Shown piece after piece: positions 35,293-44,333 of a stretch of 61,703 nucleotides of DNA. The notes under the pieces were generated by a model, which saw nothing but the letters and a program-made list of their open reading frames with translations, ran no database searches and was not told the DNA's origin. Each line of letters starts with the position of its first letter. The stretch's first letter is position 1. The DNA is taken from NCBI RefSeq assembly GCF_950101795.1, contig NZ_CATNLZ010000001.1, positions 69,678-131,380 of the forward strand, in the 5' to 3' direction. Made by a program: the position numbers and the translations under genes. This DNA comes from Nocardioides sp. T2.26MG-1. Its GTDB lineage: Bacteria; Actinomycetota; Actinomycetes; Propionibacteriales; Nocardioidaceae.

Positions 35293-36230
35293 GGCTCCCC
35301 TGCGTCCAGGTAGCGCCCCAGGTCGTGGAGCACCTCGCGGACCCGGGTCCGGCGCAGGTGGTAGAGCACGTACCACCCGTCCCGTTCGCTGCCGACCAGG
35401 CCTTGCTCGGCCAGGAGCTTGAGGTGCCGCGAGACCGTCGACGGGGCCATCGCCAGCATCGGGGCGAGCTCCTGGACCGTCCGCGGCTGCTCGGCCAGGA
35501 CGTGCAGGAGTCGCAGCCGCGCGTCGCTGCCGGCCGCGAGCAGCGAGCCGACCAGCCCGGCGGGCGGACCGTCCTCGCGCACCAGCGCCTGCACCGGTAC
35601 GGCGAACTGGAGAGCGGCCGGCGTCTCGGCGTCGACGTACACGTGCGGGGCGGCGAACAGGCTGGGCACGACGGTGACCGGCAGGTGGCGCGCCTCGAAG
35701 GTGATCGAGTCGTCCGGCGGGTCGGCGTCCTCCTCGGCCGTGCATGCGAACCGCACCTCGTGACGGGCCGGCAGGACCGCGATCCAGGGAGCCACCGAGT
35801 CGAGCAGGGCGAGCAGGCCGTCGGCGTCGATCGCGGCGCGCATCGCGTCCGCGGCTGACACCAGGCGCGGACGGCTCCGCTCCCACTCCGCCGCGAACGC
35901 GAGGCTCCAGAAGTCGGAGACGAGCGCGGCGGTGCCCGGCGGCAGGTCCACGCCGTGGAGCGCCTCGAGGAGGTCGCCGATCTCGGCGGCCGGGTCGGGG
36001 TGCGGGTTGATGAGCCGCTCGGGCGGGTGCTCGAAGGTCTCACGCAGCCGGTCCAGCTCGGCCCGGAAGCCCGGCGGCAGCGCCCGCATCCGGCGTACGA
36101 ACGGGTGCTGGAGCGGGTGGTGGGCGGGCTCGGCCAGCGTGTGCAGCGCCAGCACGGTCTCGACCAGCGGCGCGCAGCAGACCCGGACCCGGCGGTCCAC
36201 GTCCGGGCCGACCGTCACGATCGCAGCCAT
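35268..36230 (-). CDS. ArsR-family regulator with a large N-terminal domain
   Basis: 320 residues from the ATG at 36230. The N-terminal ~210 residues form a helical domain of unknown function found ahead of HTH domains in actinobacteria; the C-terminal ~90 form an ArsR winged helix ([46 protein letters not shown]). No metal-binding Cys pair is visible. Divergent from the SMP-30-like gene, its probable target. A longer start exists at 36260. Confidence 0.75.
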   Translation of the reverse strand: MAAIVTVGPDVDRRVRVCCAPLVETVLALHTLAEPAHHPLQHPFVRRMRALPPGFRAELDRLRETFEHPPERLINPHPDPAAEIGDLLEALHGVDLPPGTAALVSDFWSLAFAAEWERSRPRLVSAADAMRAAIDADGLLALLDSVAPWIAVLPARHEVRFACTAEEDADPPDDSITFEARHLPVTVVPSLFAAPHVYVDAETPAALQFAVPVQALVREDGPPAGLVGSLLAAGSDARLRLLHVLAEQPRTVQELAPMLAMAPSTVSRHLKLLAEQGLVGSERDGWYVLYHLRRTRVREVLHDLGRYLDAGEPQSLRSRT

Positions 36231-36279
36231 CCGATTCCCACATCCTCGAATCACATCCACCCACGCGCGCAGCCGACCC

Positions 36280-36285
36280 TACGGT
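36280..36285 (+). promoter_or_regulatory. -10 element for the leaderless SMP-30-like gene
   Basis: TACGGT ends 7 nt before the ATG at 36293, with no ribosome site. A GTG at 36284 lies inside the element, so the ATG is preferred. Confidence 0.5.
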
Positions 36286-36292
36286 GCCGCGC

Positions 36293-37300
36293 ATGGAGAC
36301 CACCACCGACCCGCGGGTGCCGCACCGTGCCCGCCATGCCGTCCTGACCGCCGTCGCCAGCCTCGCGCTCCTCGCCCCCGCCACGGCGAGCGCAGTCCCC
36401 GCCGGCGCCAGCCCGCACGCGCCCGTCTCCACGGTCGCGGCGCTCGACGACGCCGCCGGCCAGCACCCCGAAGGTCTCGCCGTTGCCCGCGACGGCTCGC
36501 TGTACGTCGGCATGGCGCCGACCGGCCAGCTGGCCCGGATCGGGCTGGACGGGACGGTCACCGCGCTCGGCGCGCCCGCGTTCCCGGCGGAGGCGGGGTA
36601 CCTGCTCGGCCTCGCCCTCGACGGCGAGGATCGGGTGTACGGCGCCGTCGTCCGGTTCGACGGCCAGCCGAGCGGCGTGTGGAGGTACGACGCGACCACC
36701 GAGGCCTGGTCGCTGTTCGCCGCCACCGATCCCGGCGGGTTCCCCAACGGGCTGGCCTTCGAGGCCGACGGCACCTTGCTCGTCAGCGACATGACCCTGG
36801 GCACCATCTGGGCCGTGGACGAGGCGGGCCATGTCACGCAGTGGCTGCACCACCCGGCACTCGAGGGCGCGACGAACGACGCCGGCGTCAACGGCCTGGC
36901 CGTCGACCGAGAGGGAGACGTCTGGTTCACCAACACCGACGGTGGTGCCGTGGGGAGGATCCGCGTCGACCGGCACGGCGATCCGGTGGGACGGCCGCGG
37001 ATCGTGGCGACCGATCCCCGGCTGGCCTCCGCCGACGGCCTTGCCCTGGACGTAGCCGGCAACGTCTGGGTCGCGGCGTCGTACGGCAGTGACCGGCTGC
37101 TGCGCGTGACCCCGCGTGGGCGCGTCGTCCTCGTCGCCGAGGACGCCGACGGGCTCGACTACACCGCCAGCGTCGCATTCGGCCGCACCCGGGACACCCG
37201 GCACACGCTGTTCTTCACCAACTCCGGCGACTCCTTCGCCACGCCGTCGGTGATGTCCACCCGCAGCGCCGAGCCGGGCCTGCGGCTCCGGTACCCGTGA
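36293..37300 (+). CDS. secreted SMP-30/gluconolactonase-like beta-propeller protein
   Basis: 335 residues with a signal peptide (AVLTAVASLALLAPATASA). Propeller repeats with Asp-rich turns: HPEGLAVARDGSLYVG, GLALDGEDRVYG, PNGLAFEADGTLLVSD, VNGLAVDREGDVWFTN and ADGLALDVAGNVWVA. This is the SMP-30/NHL-like pattern of sugar lactonases and related sensors. Substrate unknown. The stop codon lies in the hairpin at 37297-37331. Confidence 0.8.
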   Translation: METTTDPRVPHRARHAVLTAVASLALLAPATASAVPAGASPHAPVSTVAALDDAAGQHPEGLAVARDGSLYVGMAPTGQLARIGLDGTVTALGAPAFPAEAGYLLGLALDGEDRVYGAVVRFDGQPSGVWRYDATTEAWSLFAATDPGGFPNGLAFEADGTLLVSDMTLGTIWAVDEAGHVTQWLHHPALEGATNDAGVNGLAVDREGDVWFTNTDGGAVGRIRVDRHGDPVGRPRIVATDPRLASADGLALDVAGNVWVAASYGSDRLLRVTPRGRVVLVAEDADGLDYTASVAFGRTRDTRHTLFFTNSGDSFATPSVMSTRSAEPGLRLRYP

Positions 37301-37331
37301 CCGGCCCGGCGACGGGGGCCGGGCCGGTCAC
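37297..37331. terminator. bidirectional hairpin terminator containing both stop codons
   Basis: A perfect 14-bp stem (GTGACCGGCCCGGC / GCCGGGCCGGTCAC) with a 7-nt loop. The left arm holds the TGA of the SMP-30-like gene and the right arm the TCA of the convergent 203-residue gene. Confidence 0.8.
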
Positions 37332-37939
37332 GGCAGCCGGAGGCTGGTGAGGATCTGCGCGACCTGTTCCTCCTGCAGCGCTCCCGGCACTCCGGCGTCG
37401 GCGACGAGCACCACTCGGACGTCGCCGACGCGGACCATCGCGACGTCGGCGGCCGGCGCGGCGCACGGGCCCGACCCCACCAGGTCGACGTGTGCCCGCC
37501 TCAGCTGGGCCGCGGTGCCGTCCGCGAGCCTCACGCTGCTGGCCGTCTCGGAGGCCGCGCGCCCGAGGGCTTCGACCCAGGCACCGAACTCCTGCTCGGT
37601 GAACCCGGCGAAGGCGTGGTTGGAGCCTTTCGGTCGCGCGGCGCAGTAGCCGGATCTGAAGACGGCCGGACCGCGTACGACGGCCACCGGATCGCCGGCC
37701 GCGTCGGCGTAGTAGAGACGAATCCGCCGGTCCTCGACCTGCCAGTCGTCGCCCGGCACCTCGAACGACGCGCCGCTCGTGGGGTCGCGCACCGCCAGCG
37801 ACACGGCGGCCGGCTCCGGACGGCTCGACCGGGAACGACCGTCGCCCTCGCGGGGGCGGGTCGCCGTCACCGCAGCCGTGCCGAGCACGGCCAGGGTGGC
37901 CACCACGGCCAACACCTGCGCCACCCGGAGCCTGGTCAT
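37328..37939 (-). CDS. membrane-anchored hypothetical protein
   Basis: 203 residues. One N-terminal membrane segment (AQVLAVVATLAVLGTAAVTA) then a basic linker and an extracytoplasmic domain: SGASFEVPGDDWQVEDRRIRLYY, PVAVVRGPAVFRSGYC and CAAPAADVAMVRVGDVRVVLVAD. Two Cys may form a disulfide. The closing QEEQVAQILTSLRLP is typical of small secreted actinobacterial proteins of unknown role. Confidence 0.6.
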   Translation of the reverse strand: MTRLRVAQVLAVVATLAVLGTAAVTATRPREGDGRSRSSRPEPAAVSLAVRDPTSGASFEVPGDDWQVEDRRIRLYYADAAGDPVAVVRGPAVFRSGYCAARPKGSNHAFAGFTEQEFGAWVEALGRAASETASSVRLADGTAAQLRRAHVDLVGSGPCAAPAADVAMVRVGDVRVVLVADAGVPGALQEEQVAQILTSLRLP

Positions 37940-38005
37940 GGCAGGGGTCTACCCCAGGTGCTCAGCCCCGACACCGCCGCGTCGGCGCCTGTGCACGCCG
38001 AGGGC

Positions 38006-38809
38006 TCAGGCCACGTCGCGGCGCAGGGTGGTGAAGCGGCCCGCGAGTGCGAGCGCACCGGCGTACGCGAGGAGGACGGCCAGCGCGACCGGCCGCGACA
38101 GCAGCTCGGCCCCGCCGCCGATCTCGGCGAACAGGCTCGAGCCGATCAGCCCGTCGGCGGCGGCGCCGGGCAGGAACTTGGCGATCGCGTCGGTGGCGTC
38201 GAACGCGCCGAGCGCGAGCCGGGCGATCGGCTCCACGAACTGGGTGAACGCGAGGATCACCACGATCGCGGCGACCTGGTTGGGGACGACGCTGCCGAAC
38301 GCCGCGCCGATCATCGCCCATAGGGCGGTGACGACGATCCCGAGCGCGAGCACCTGCAGCACCGAGCCGTCGGTGAGGTACGCCCCGTCGCCCCAGCCGG
38401 CCAGCAACGGCGCGCTGGCACCGACCACCGCGACCGTGCCGACGACTCCGTAGAGCAGGCCGACGGGGACGGTCGCGAGCAGCTTCGCCCCGAGCATCAC
38501 GCCGCGGCGCGGCTCGACGAGCAGCGTCTGGGTGATCGTCTGGTGCCGAAACTCCGTGGTGATCGCGAGGCTGCCGATCACCAGGGGGAAGACGTAGCCG
38601 ACCGCGTTGGTCAGGCCGTAGATCGCCTTCGCGGCGTCGATCCCGTGCAGGGCGACCTCCCCGCTGTCGGGGTCCTCGGGCGCGAACACGAAGGACGCGG
38701 CCATCACGATGCCGATGAAGACCAGGTAGCCGGCGAGCACCAGCAGCAGCAGCCACCACATCCGGGTGCTCATCAGCTTGCGGTACTCCGCGACCAGGGC
38801 GGCCCTCAT
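38006..38809 (-). CDS. ABC exporter permease (ABC-2 type)
   Basis: 267 residues from the ATG at 38809, which overlaps the ATPase stop by 4 bp. About six membrane segments with a cytoplasmic start MRAALVAEYRKLMSTRMW and the ABC-2 signature region TTEFRHQTITQTLLVEPRR. With the upstream ATPase it forms an exporter of unknown substrate. Confidence 0.85.
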   Translation of the reverse strand: MRAALVAEYRKLMSTRMWWLLLLVLAGYLVFIGIVMAASFVFAPEDPDSGEVALHGIDAAKAIYGLTNAVGYVFPLVIGSLAITTEFRHQTITQTLLVEPRRGVMLGAKLLATVPVGLLYGVVGTVAVVGASAPLLAGWGDGAYLTDGSVLQVLALGIVVTALWAMIGAAFGSVVPNQVAAIVVILAFTQFVEPIARLALGAFDATDAIAKFLPGAAADGLIGSSLFAEIGGGAELLSRPVALAVLLAYAGALALAGRFTTLRRDVA

Positions 38810-39714
38810 CGTGGATCCGCCGTGAGGCGCAGGAAGACGTCCTCGAGGCCGGTGCCCCGGCTGGCGAGCTGGTGCAGCTCGATCCCGGCCGCGTACGCCG
38901 CCGCGCCGGCCTCGGCCGCAGGCACGCCGGTGAGCACCAGGCCGGCCCCGTCGGGGCGAGCCGCCCACCCGCGCTCGCGACTCAGGTCGGCCAGTGCCTG
39001 GGCGGCTGGCGACTCGACGTAGGTCTCCGGCGCGGCGAGGCCCGCGAGCTCGGCGAGCGAGGAGGCGTGCACGAGCCGGCCGCGGGCGATGATCACCACG
39101 TCGTCGACGGTGTGCTGCACCTCGGCGAGGACGTGGCTGGAGACCAGCACGGTGCGGCCCTGGCCGGCGAAGGTCCGCAGCAGCTGGCGCAGCCAGACGA
39201 TGCCCTCGGGGTCCAAGCCGTTGGCCGGCTCGTCGAGCACGATCGCCGGCGGGTCGCCGAGCAGCGCGGTGGCGAGAGCGAGCCGCTGGCGCATCCCCAT
39301 CGAGTAGCCGCCGACCCGCCGGTCGGCAGCCGCGGCCAGGCCGACGAACTCGATGAGCTCACGGCAGCGCGCACGAGCCACCCCGGCCTGCGGCGCGTAG
39401 GCCTCGAGGTGGCCGAGGCCGGTGCGACCGGGGTGGAAGCCCGAGGACTCGATCGCCGCCCCGACCACGCGCGCCGGGGTGGCGTGCTCGGCGTACGGCC
39501 GGTCGCCGACCAGTGCGCGGCCGGCGCTGGGCCGGGTCAGGCCGAGCAGCATCCGCAGCGTGGTCGTCTTGCCGGCACCGTTGGGCCCCAGGAACCCGGT
39601 CACCGCGCCCGGCCGGACGCTGAAGCTCAGGTCGTCGACGGCGCGGATCGCTCCGAACGTCTTGCCCAGACCCTCCACGGCCAGCGGTGGGCCGGCCGTC
39701 CCCGGTATCCCCAC
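38806..39714 (-). CDS. ABC exporter ATPase
   Basis: 302 residues from the GTG at 39714. Walker A GPNGAGKTTT, signature GYSMGMRQRLALA, Walker B PAIVLDEPANGLDP and the H-loop VLVSSHVLAE; a C-terminal ~75-residue regulatory region ends VFLRLTADPR. CcmA/drug-resistance-type ATPase. The start follows a leaderless -10 (TAGTCT). Confidence 0.9.
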   Translation of the reverse strand: MGIPGTAGPPLAVEGLGKTFGAIRAVDDLSFSVRPGAVTGFLGPNGAGKTTTLRMLLGLTRPSAGRALVGDRPYAEHATPARVVGAAIESSGFHPGRTGLGHLEAYAPQAGVARARCRELIEFVGLAAAADRRVGGYSMGMRQRLALATALLGDPPAIVLDEPANGLDPEGIVWLRQLLRTFAGQGRTVLVSSHVLAEVQHTVDDVVIIARGRLVHASSLAELAGLAAPETYVESPAAQALADLSRERGWAARPDGAGLVLTGVPAAEAGAAAYAAGIELHQLASRGTGLEDVFLRLTADPR

Positions 39715-39720
39715 AAGGGG

Positions 39721-39726
39721 AGACTA
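39721..39726 (-). promoter_or_regulatory. -10 element for the leaderless ABC exporter operon
   Basis: Minus strand TAGTCT, 6 nt (CCCCTT), then GTG. Confidence 0.5.
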
Positions 39727-39761
39727 GTGCTCAGCGACGGAGGTTCGCCGGGAGGCGGCCG

Positions 39762-41108
39762 CTAGAGGCTGAGCTGCCGCTTCACGACGTCGGCCAGCCT
39801 GCCGGCCACCGAGACCGCCTCCGACTGCGTGGCGGCCTCGACCATCACGCGCACGAGCTGCTCGGTGCCCGAGGGGCGCAGCAGCACGCGGCCGCTGTCG
39901 CCGAGCGCGGCCTCCTCCTCGGCGATCGCGGCGGCGAGCACCGGGTCGTCGTCCGCGCGGCTCTTGTCGACGTCGGGGACGTTGACCAGCACCTGCGGGA
40001 GACGGGTGACGACGGACGCGAGCGACTGCAGGCTCTGGCCGGTCGCGGCCATCCGCTCCAGCACGTGCAGGGCGGTGAGGATGCCGTCGCCGGTGGTGGC
40101 GTGCTCGCTCATGATCACGTGGCCCGACTGCTCGCCGCCCAGGGAGTAGCCGGAGACCCGCATCGCCTCGAGCACGTAGCGGTCGCCGACCTTGGTCTGG
40201 CGCACGCCGACGCCCGCGGCGCGCATGGCCTGGACGAAGCCGAGGTTGCTCATCACGGTGGCGACGACGGTGTTCTTGGCGAGGTGCCCGGTCTCGGCCA
40301 TGCCGAGGGCGAGGATCGCGAGGATCTGGTCGCCGTCCACGGTGTTGCCCTCGTGGTCGACGGCCAGGCACCGGTCGGCGTCGCCGTCGAGGGCGAAGCC
40401 GGCGTCGGCGCCGTGCTCGACGACCGCGGCCTGCAGGGGGCCCAGGTGGGTGGAGCCGCAGCCGTCGTTGATGTTCAGGCCGTCGGGCTCGACCCCGATC
40501 GCGATCACCTCGGCGCCGGCGGCGCGCAGCGCGCGCGGACCCGCCTCGTACGCCGCGCCGTGGGCGCAGTCGAGCACGACCTTCAGGCCGTCCAGGGGCC
40601 GGCTGATCGTGCCGACCAGGTGCCCGACGTACTCCTCGACGGGGGTGGCGTACGGCGTGACCCGCCCGACGTCGCCGCCCACCGGGCGGTCCCACTCCTC
40701 GGCGAGGTGCTGCTCGATGACCTTCTCGACGGCGTCGTCGAGCTTGTGGCCGCCGCGGGCGAGGAACTTGATGCCGTTGTCGGGCATGGGGTTGTGCGAG
40801 GCGCTGATCACGACGCCGAGGTCGGCGCCGAGGGCCTCGGTCATGTAGGCGACCGCCGGGGTGGGCAGCACCCGCAGGCGCAGCACGTCGACGCCGGCCG
40901 AGGCCAGACCCGCGACCACGGCGTGCTCGAGGAACTGGCCGGAGATGCGCGTGTCCCGGCCGACGACGGCGAGGGGGCGATGCCCCTCGAACTCGCCACG
41001 GTCGGCCAGGACCCGGGCTGCGGCGACGGACAGGTCCAGGGCCAGCTCCGCGGTCAGGTGACCGTTGGCCAGGCCCCGGACGCCGTCCGTGCCGAAGATG
41101 CGCGGCAT
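39762..41108 (-). CDS. glmM: phosphoglucosamine mutase
   Basis: 448 residues. Catalytic phosphoserine in [15 protein letters not shown], metal loop [11 protein letters not shown], sugar loop GGEQSGHVI and C-terminal [15 protein letters not shown]. Converts GlcN-6-P to GlcN-1-P between GlmS and GlmU. Downstream of rpsI by 8 bp, as in mycobacteria (rplM-rpsI-glmM). Confidence 0.96.
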   Translation of the reverse strand: MPRIFGTDGVRGLANGHLTAELALDLSVAAARVLADRGEFEGHRPLAVVGRDTRISGQFLEHAVVAGLASAGVDVLRLRVLPTPAVAYMTEALGADLGVVISASHNPMPDNGIKFLARGGHKLDDAVEKVIEQHLAEEWDRPVGGDVGRVTPYATPVEEYVGHLVGTISRPLDGLKVVLDCAHGAAYEAGPRALRAAGAEVIAIGVEPDGLNINDGCGSTHLGPLQAAVVEHGADAGFALDGDADRCLAVDHEGNTVDGDQILAILALGMAETGHLAKNTVVATVMSNLGFVQAMRAAGVGVRQTKVGDRYVLEAMRVSGYSLGGEQSGHVIMSEHATTGDGILTALHVLERMAATGQSLQSLASVVTRLPQVLVNVPDVDKSRADDDPVLAAAIAEEEAALGDSGRVLLRPSGTEQLVRVMVEAATQSEAVSVAGRLADVVKRQLSL

Positions 41109-41116
41109 CCGCGCGA

Positions 41117-41617
41117 TTAGCGCTTGGAGAACTGGGGCGCCTTGCGGGCCTTCTTGAGACCGGCCTTCTTGCGCTCGATGACGCGGGCGTCACGCGTGAG
41201 CAGCCCGGCCTTCTTGAGCGAGGGGCGGTTGGCCTCGACGTCGATCGCGTTCAGGCAGCGGGCCACGCCGAGGCGCAGCGCGCCGGCCTGACCGGTGATG
41301 CCGCCGCCGTGGATGCGGGCGATGACGTCGAAGCGGCCCTCCAGCTGGAGGTTCGCGAACGGCTCGTTCACGACCTGCTGGTGCAGCTTGTTGGGGAAGT
41401 AGGAGTCGAGGGTGCGGCCGTTGACCGTCCACTGACCGGTGCCGGGGACGATCCGCACGCGGGCGACCGCCTCCTTGCGGCGGCCGGTGGCGTTCGCGGG
41501 GGCGATCGTGGCGGGACGCTGCGGGGCGTCGGCGGACGGCGAGCTCTCCGAGCTGTAGGCGATGCCCTGCTCGTCGGCCTCGTAGGTCTCCTCGACCTCG
41601 CTGGTGGTGTCGCTCAT
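41117..41617 (-). CDS. rpsI: 30S ribosomal protein S9
   Basis: 166 residues from the ATG at 41617 (GAGG upstream). An acidic N-terminal extension of ~45 residues precedes the S9 body, [38 protein letters not shown] and the conserved C-terminus [17 protein letters not shown] that reaches the P site. Confidence 0.97.
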   Translation of the reverse strand: MSDTTSEVEETYEADEQGIAYSSESSPSADAPQRPATIAPANATGRRKEAVARVRIVPGTGQWTVNGRTLDSYFPNKLHQQVVNEPFANLQLEGRFDVIARIHGGGITGQAGALRLGVARCLNAIDVEANRPSLKKAGLLTRDARVIERKKAGLKKARKAPQFSKR

Positions 41618-41652
41618 GTTCCTCAGGCTTTCTCGGTGCTCGTACAGACGGA

Positions 41653-42096
41653 TTACTGGGAGATCTGCTTGATCTCGAACGGCGTGGCCTTCTGGGCCTG
41701 GTGCGGGTGGTTGGGCCCGGAGTAGACCTTCAGCTTCTTCAGCATCTGACGGCCGAGCTTGTTCTTCGGGAGCATGCCCCACACGGCCTTCTCGATGGCC
41801 TTGCGGGCGTCCTTCTCCAGGATCTCGCCGATCGGCGTGGCAGACAGACCGCCCGGGTAGCCGGAGTGCCGGTACGCCATCTTGGTGGTCGACTTGTCGC
41901 CGGACAGGGCCACCTTCTCCGCGTTGACGATGATGACGAAGTCACCGGTGTCGACGTGGGGGGCGAACATCGCCTTGTGCTTGCCCCGGATCAGGTTGGC
42001 GGCCTGGACCGCGAGACGGCCGAGGACGACGTCGGTGGCGTCGATGACGAGCCACTCGCGCTGGATGTCGCCGGGCTTGGGACTGTACGTGCGCAC
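41653..42096 (-). CDS. rplM: 50S ribosomal protein L13
   Basis: 147 residues from the GTG at 42096 with AAGGA upstream. [47 protein letters not shown] and [18 protein letters not shown]. First gene of rplM-rpsI-glmM. Confidence 0.97.
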   Translation of the reverse strand: MRTYSPKPGDIQREWLVIDATDVVLGRLAVQAANLIRGKHKAMFAPHVDTGDFVIIVNAEKVALSGDKSTTKMAYRHSGYPGGLSATPIGEILEKDARKAIEKAVWGMLPKNKLGRQMLKKLKVYSGPNHPHQAQKATPFEIKQISQ

Positions 42097-42264
42097 GGAG
42101 GTTCCTTCTTCGTTCGTCGGGCCCCGGAGAGCTGCTGCTCCCGGGCGGGTGGAGCCACGCCTTCTGACGAACACGGCCCGGCTCCCCACACAGTGGGGTC
42201 CGGATCTGCACCCGCTCCCCGTGGCACGAGACCAAGATCGGAGCGGGCGCGGCAGGAGGCGCGA
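42097..42264 (-). promoter_or_regulatory. structured 5' leader of rplM
   Basis: From the inferred transcription start (~42264) to the GTG is ~168 nt without an ORF. It can form two GC hairpins: CCCGCTCC / GGAGCGGG (42211-42218 / 42240-42247) and CCGGCTCCCCAC / GTGGGGTCCGG (42178-42203). Some ribosomal protein genes use such leaders for autoregulation; here that is a guess. Confidence 0.4.
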
Positions 42265-42270
42265 CTGACA

Positions 42271-42300
42271 AGACTACGGGGCGCCCGACGTACAGGTCAA
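42271..42300 (-). promoter_or_regulatory. rplM operon promoter
   Basis: Minus strand TTGACC, 18-bp spacer, TAGTCT: a good housekeeping sigma promoter. The remaining part of this ~300-bp gap holds the rplM leader and the gltA promoter. Confidence 0.6.
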
Positions 42301-42386
42301 AGCGACGGGCGTGCGGACCGCTGCCCGGACAACCGCCCATTGTCCACCCACGGACACCGGGTTTCACATGCCGCCACGCCGCAGAC

Positions 42387-42392
42387 TAAGTT
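42387..42392 (+). promoter_or_regulatory. -10 element for leaderless gltA
   Basis: TAAGTT, 7 nt, then GTG; TTCACA lies 18 nt upstream as a possible -35. Confidence 0.5.
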
Positions 42393-42399
42393 TGAGGGC

Positions 42400-43685
<1,286 letters not shown>

Positions 43686-43689
<4 letters not shown>

Positions 43690-44321
43690 CCGGAGAGCGT
43701 CTCAGGTTCGCCACTCCCGAGGCCGTCGTGTTCGACCTGGGGAACGTGTTGATCGACTGGGACCCGTTCCCCGCGATCGCGGCGGGGGTGGGGCCCGACG
43801 AGGCGCGCCGGTTCCTCGAGGCCGAGGACTTCGACTTCTGGGCGTGGAACCTCGGCCCCGACTCCGGGGACACGTGGGCGGACGCGGAGGACGCCGTACG
43901 CCGCAGCCACCCGCACTGGCTCGAGCACGCGCTGGCGTACCGCACGCACTTCCTGGAGTCGCTGGTCGGCGAGGTGCCCGGGACCGCGGACGTGGTGCGC
44001 GACCTGCACGCCGCGGAGGTGCGGCTGTTCGCGCTGACCAACTGGTCGCACGAGCTCTACCCGCACGCCCCGGAGAACTTCGACGTGCTGGCGCTCTTCG
44101 ACGACGTGGTGGTGTCCGGTACCGAGAAGATCGCGAAGCCCGACCCCCGGGTGTTCCGGATCGTGGCCGAGCGCAGCGGGCTGCCGCTGGACCGGCTGCT
44201 CTTCGTCGACGACAAGCAGGCGAACGTCGACGCCGCCGCGGCGCTCGGCATGCAGGCGATCCTGTTCACCGACGCGGCCGCGCTGCGCACCGAGCTGCGC
44301 AGCCACGGCCTGCCGGTCTGA
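43686..44321 (+). CDS. HAD-superfamily hydrolase
   Basis: 211 residues from the GTG overlapping the gltA stop. The nucleophile motif is VVFDLGNVLIDWD; then LTNWS (motif II), KPDPRVFRI (Lys) and LLFVDDKQANVDAA (acidic pair). Resembles YihX/2-haloacid dehalogenase-like phosphatases (FDLGNVL start). Substrate unknown. Confidence 0.88.
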
Positions 44322-44333
44322 TCCGCCTGGGTC

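Noticed and set aside
36284..36292. GTG start for the SMP-30-like gene
   Set aside because: It lies inside the -10 hexamer of the inferred leaderless promoter; the ATG at 36293 fits better.
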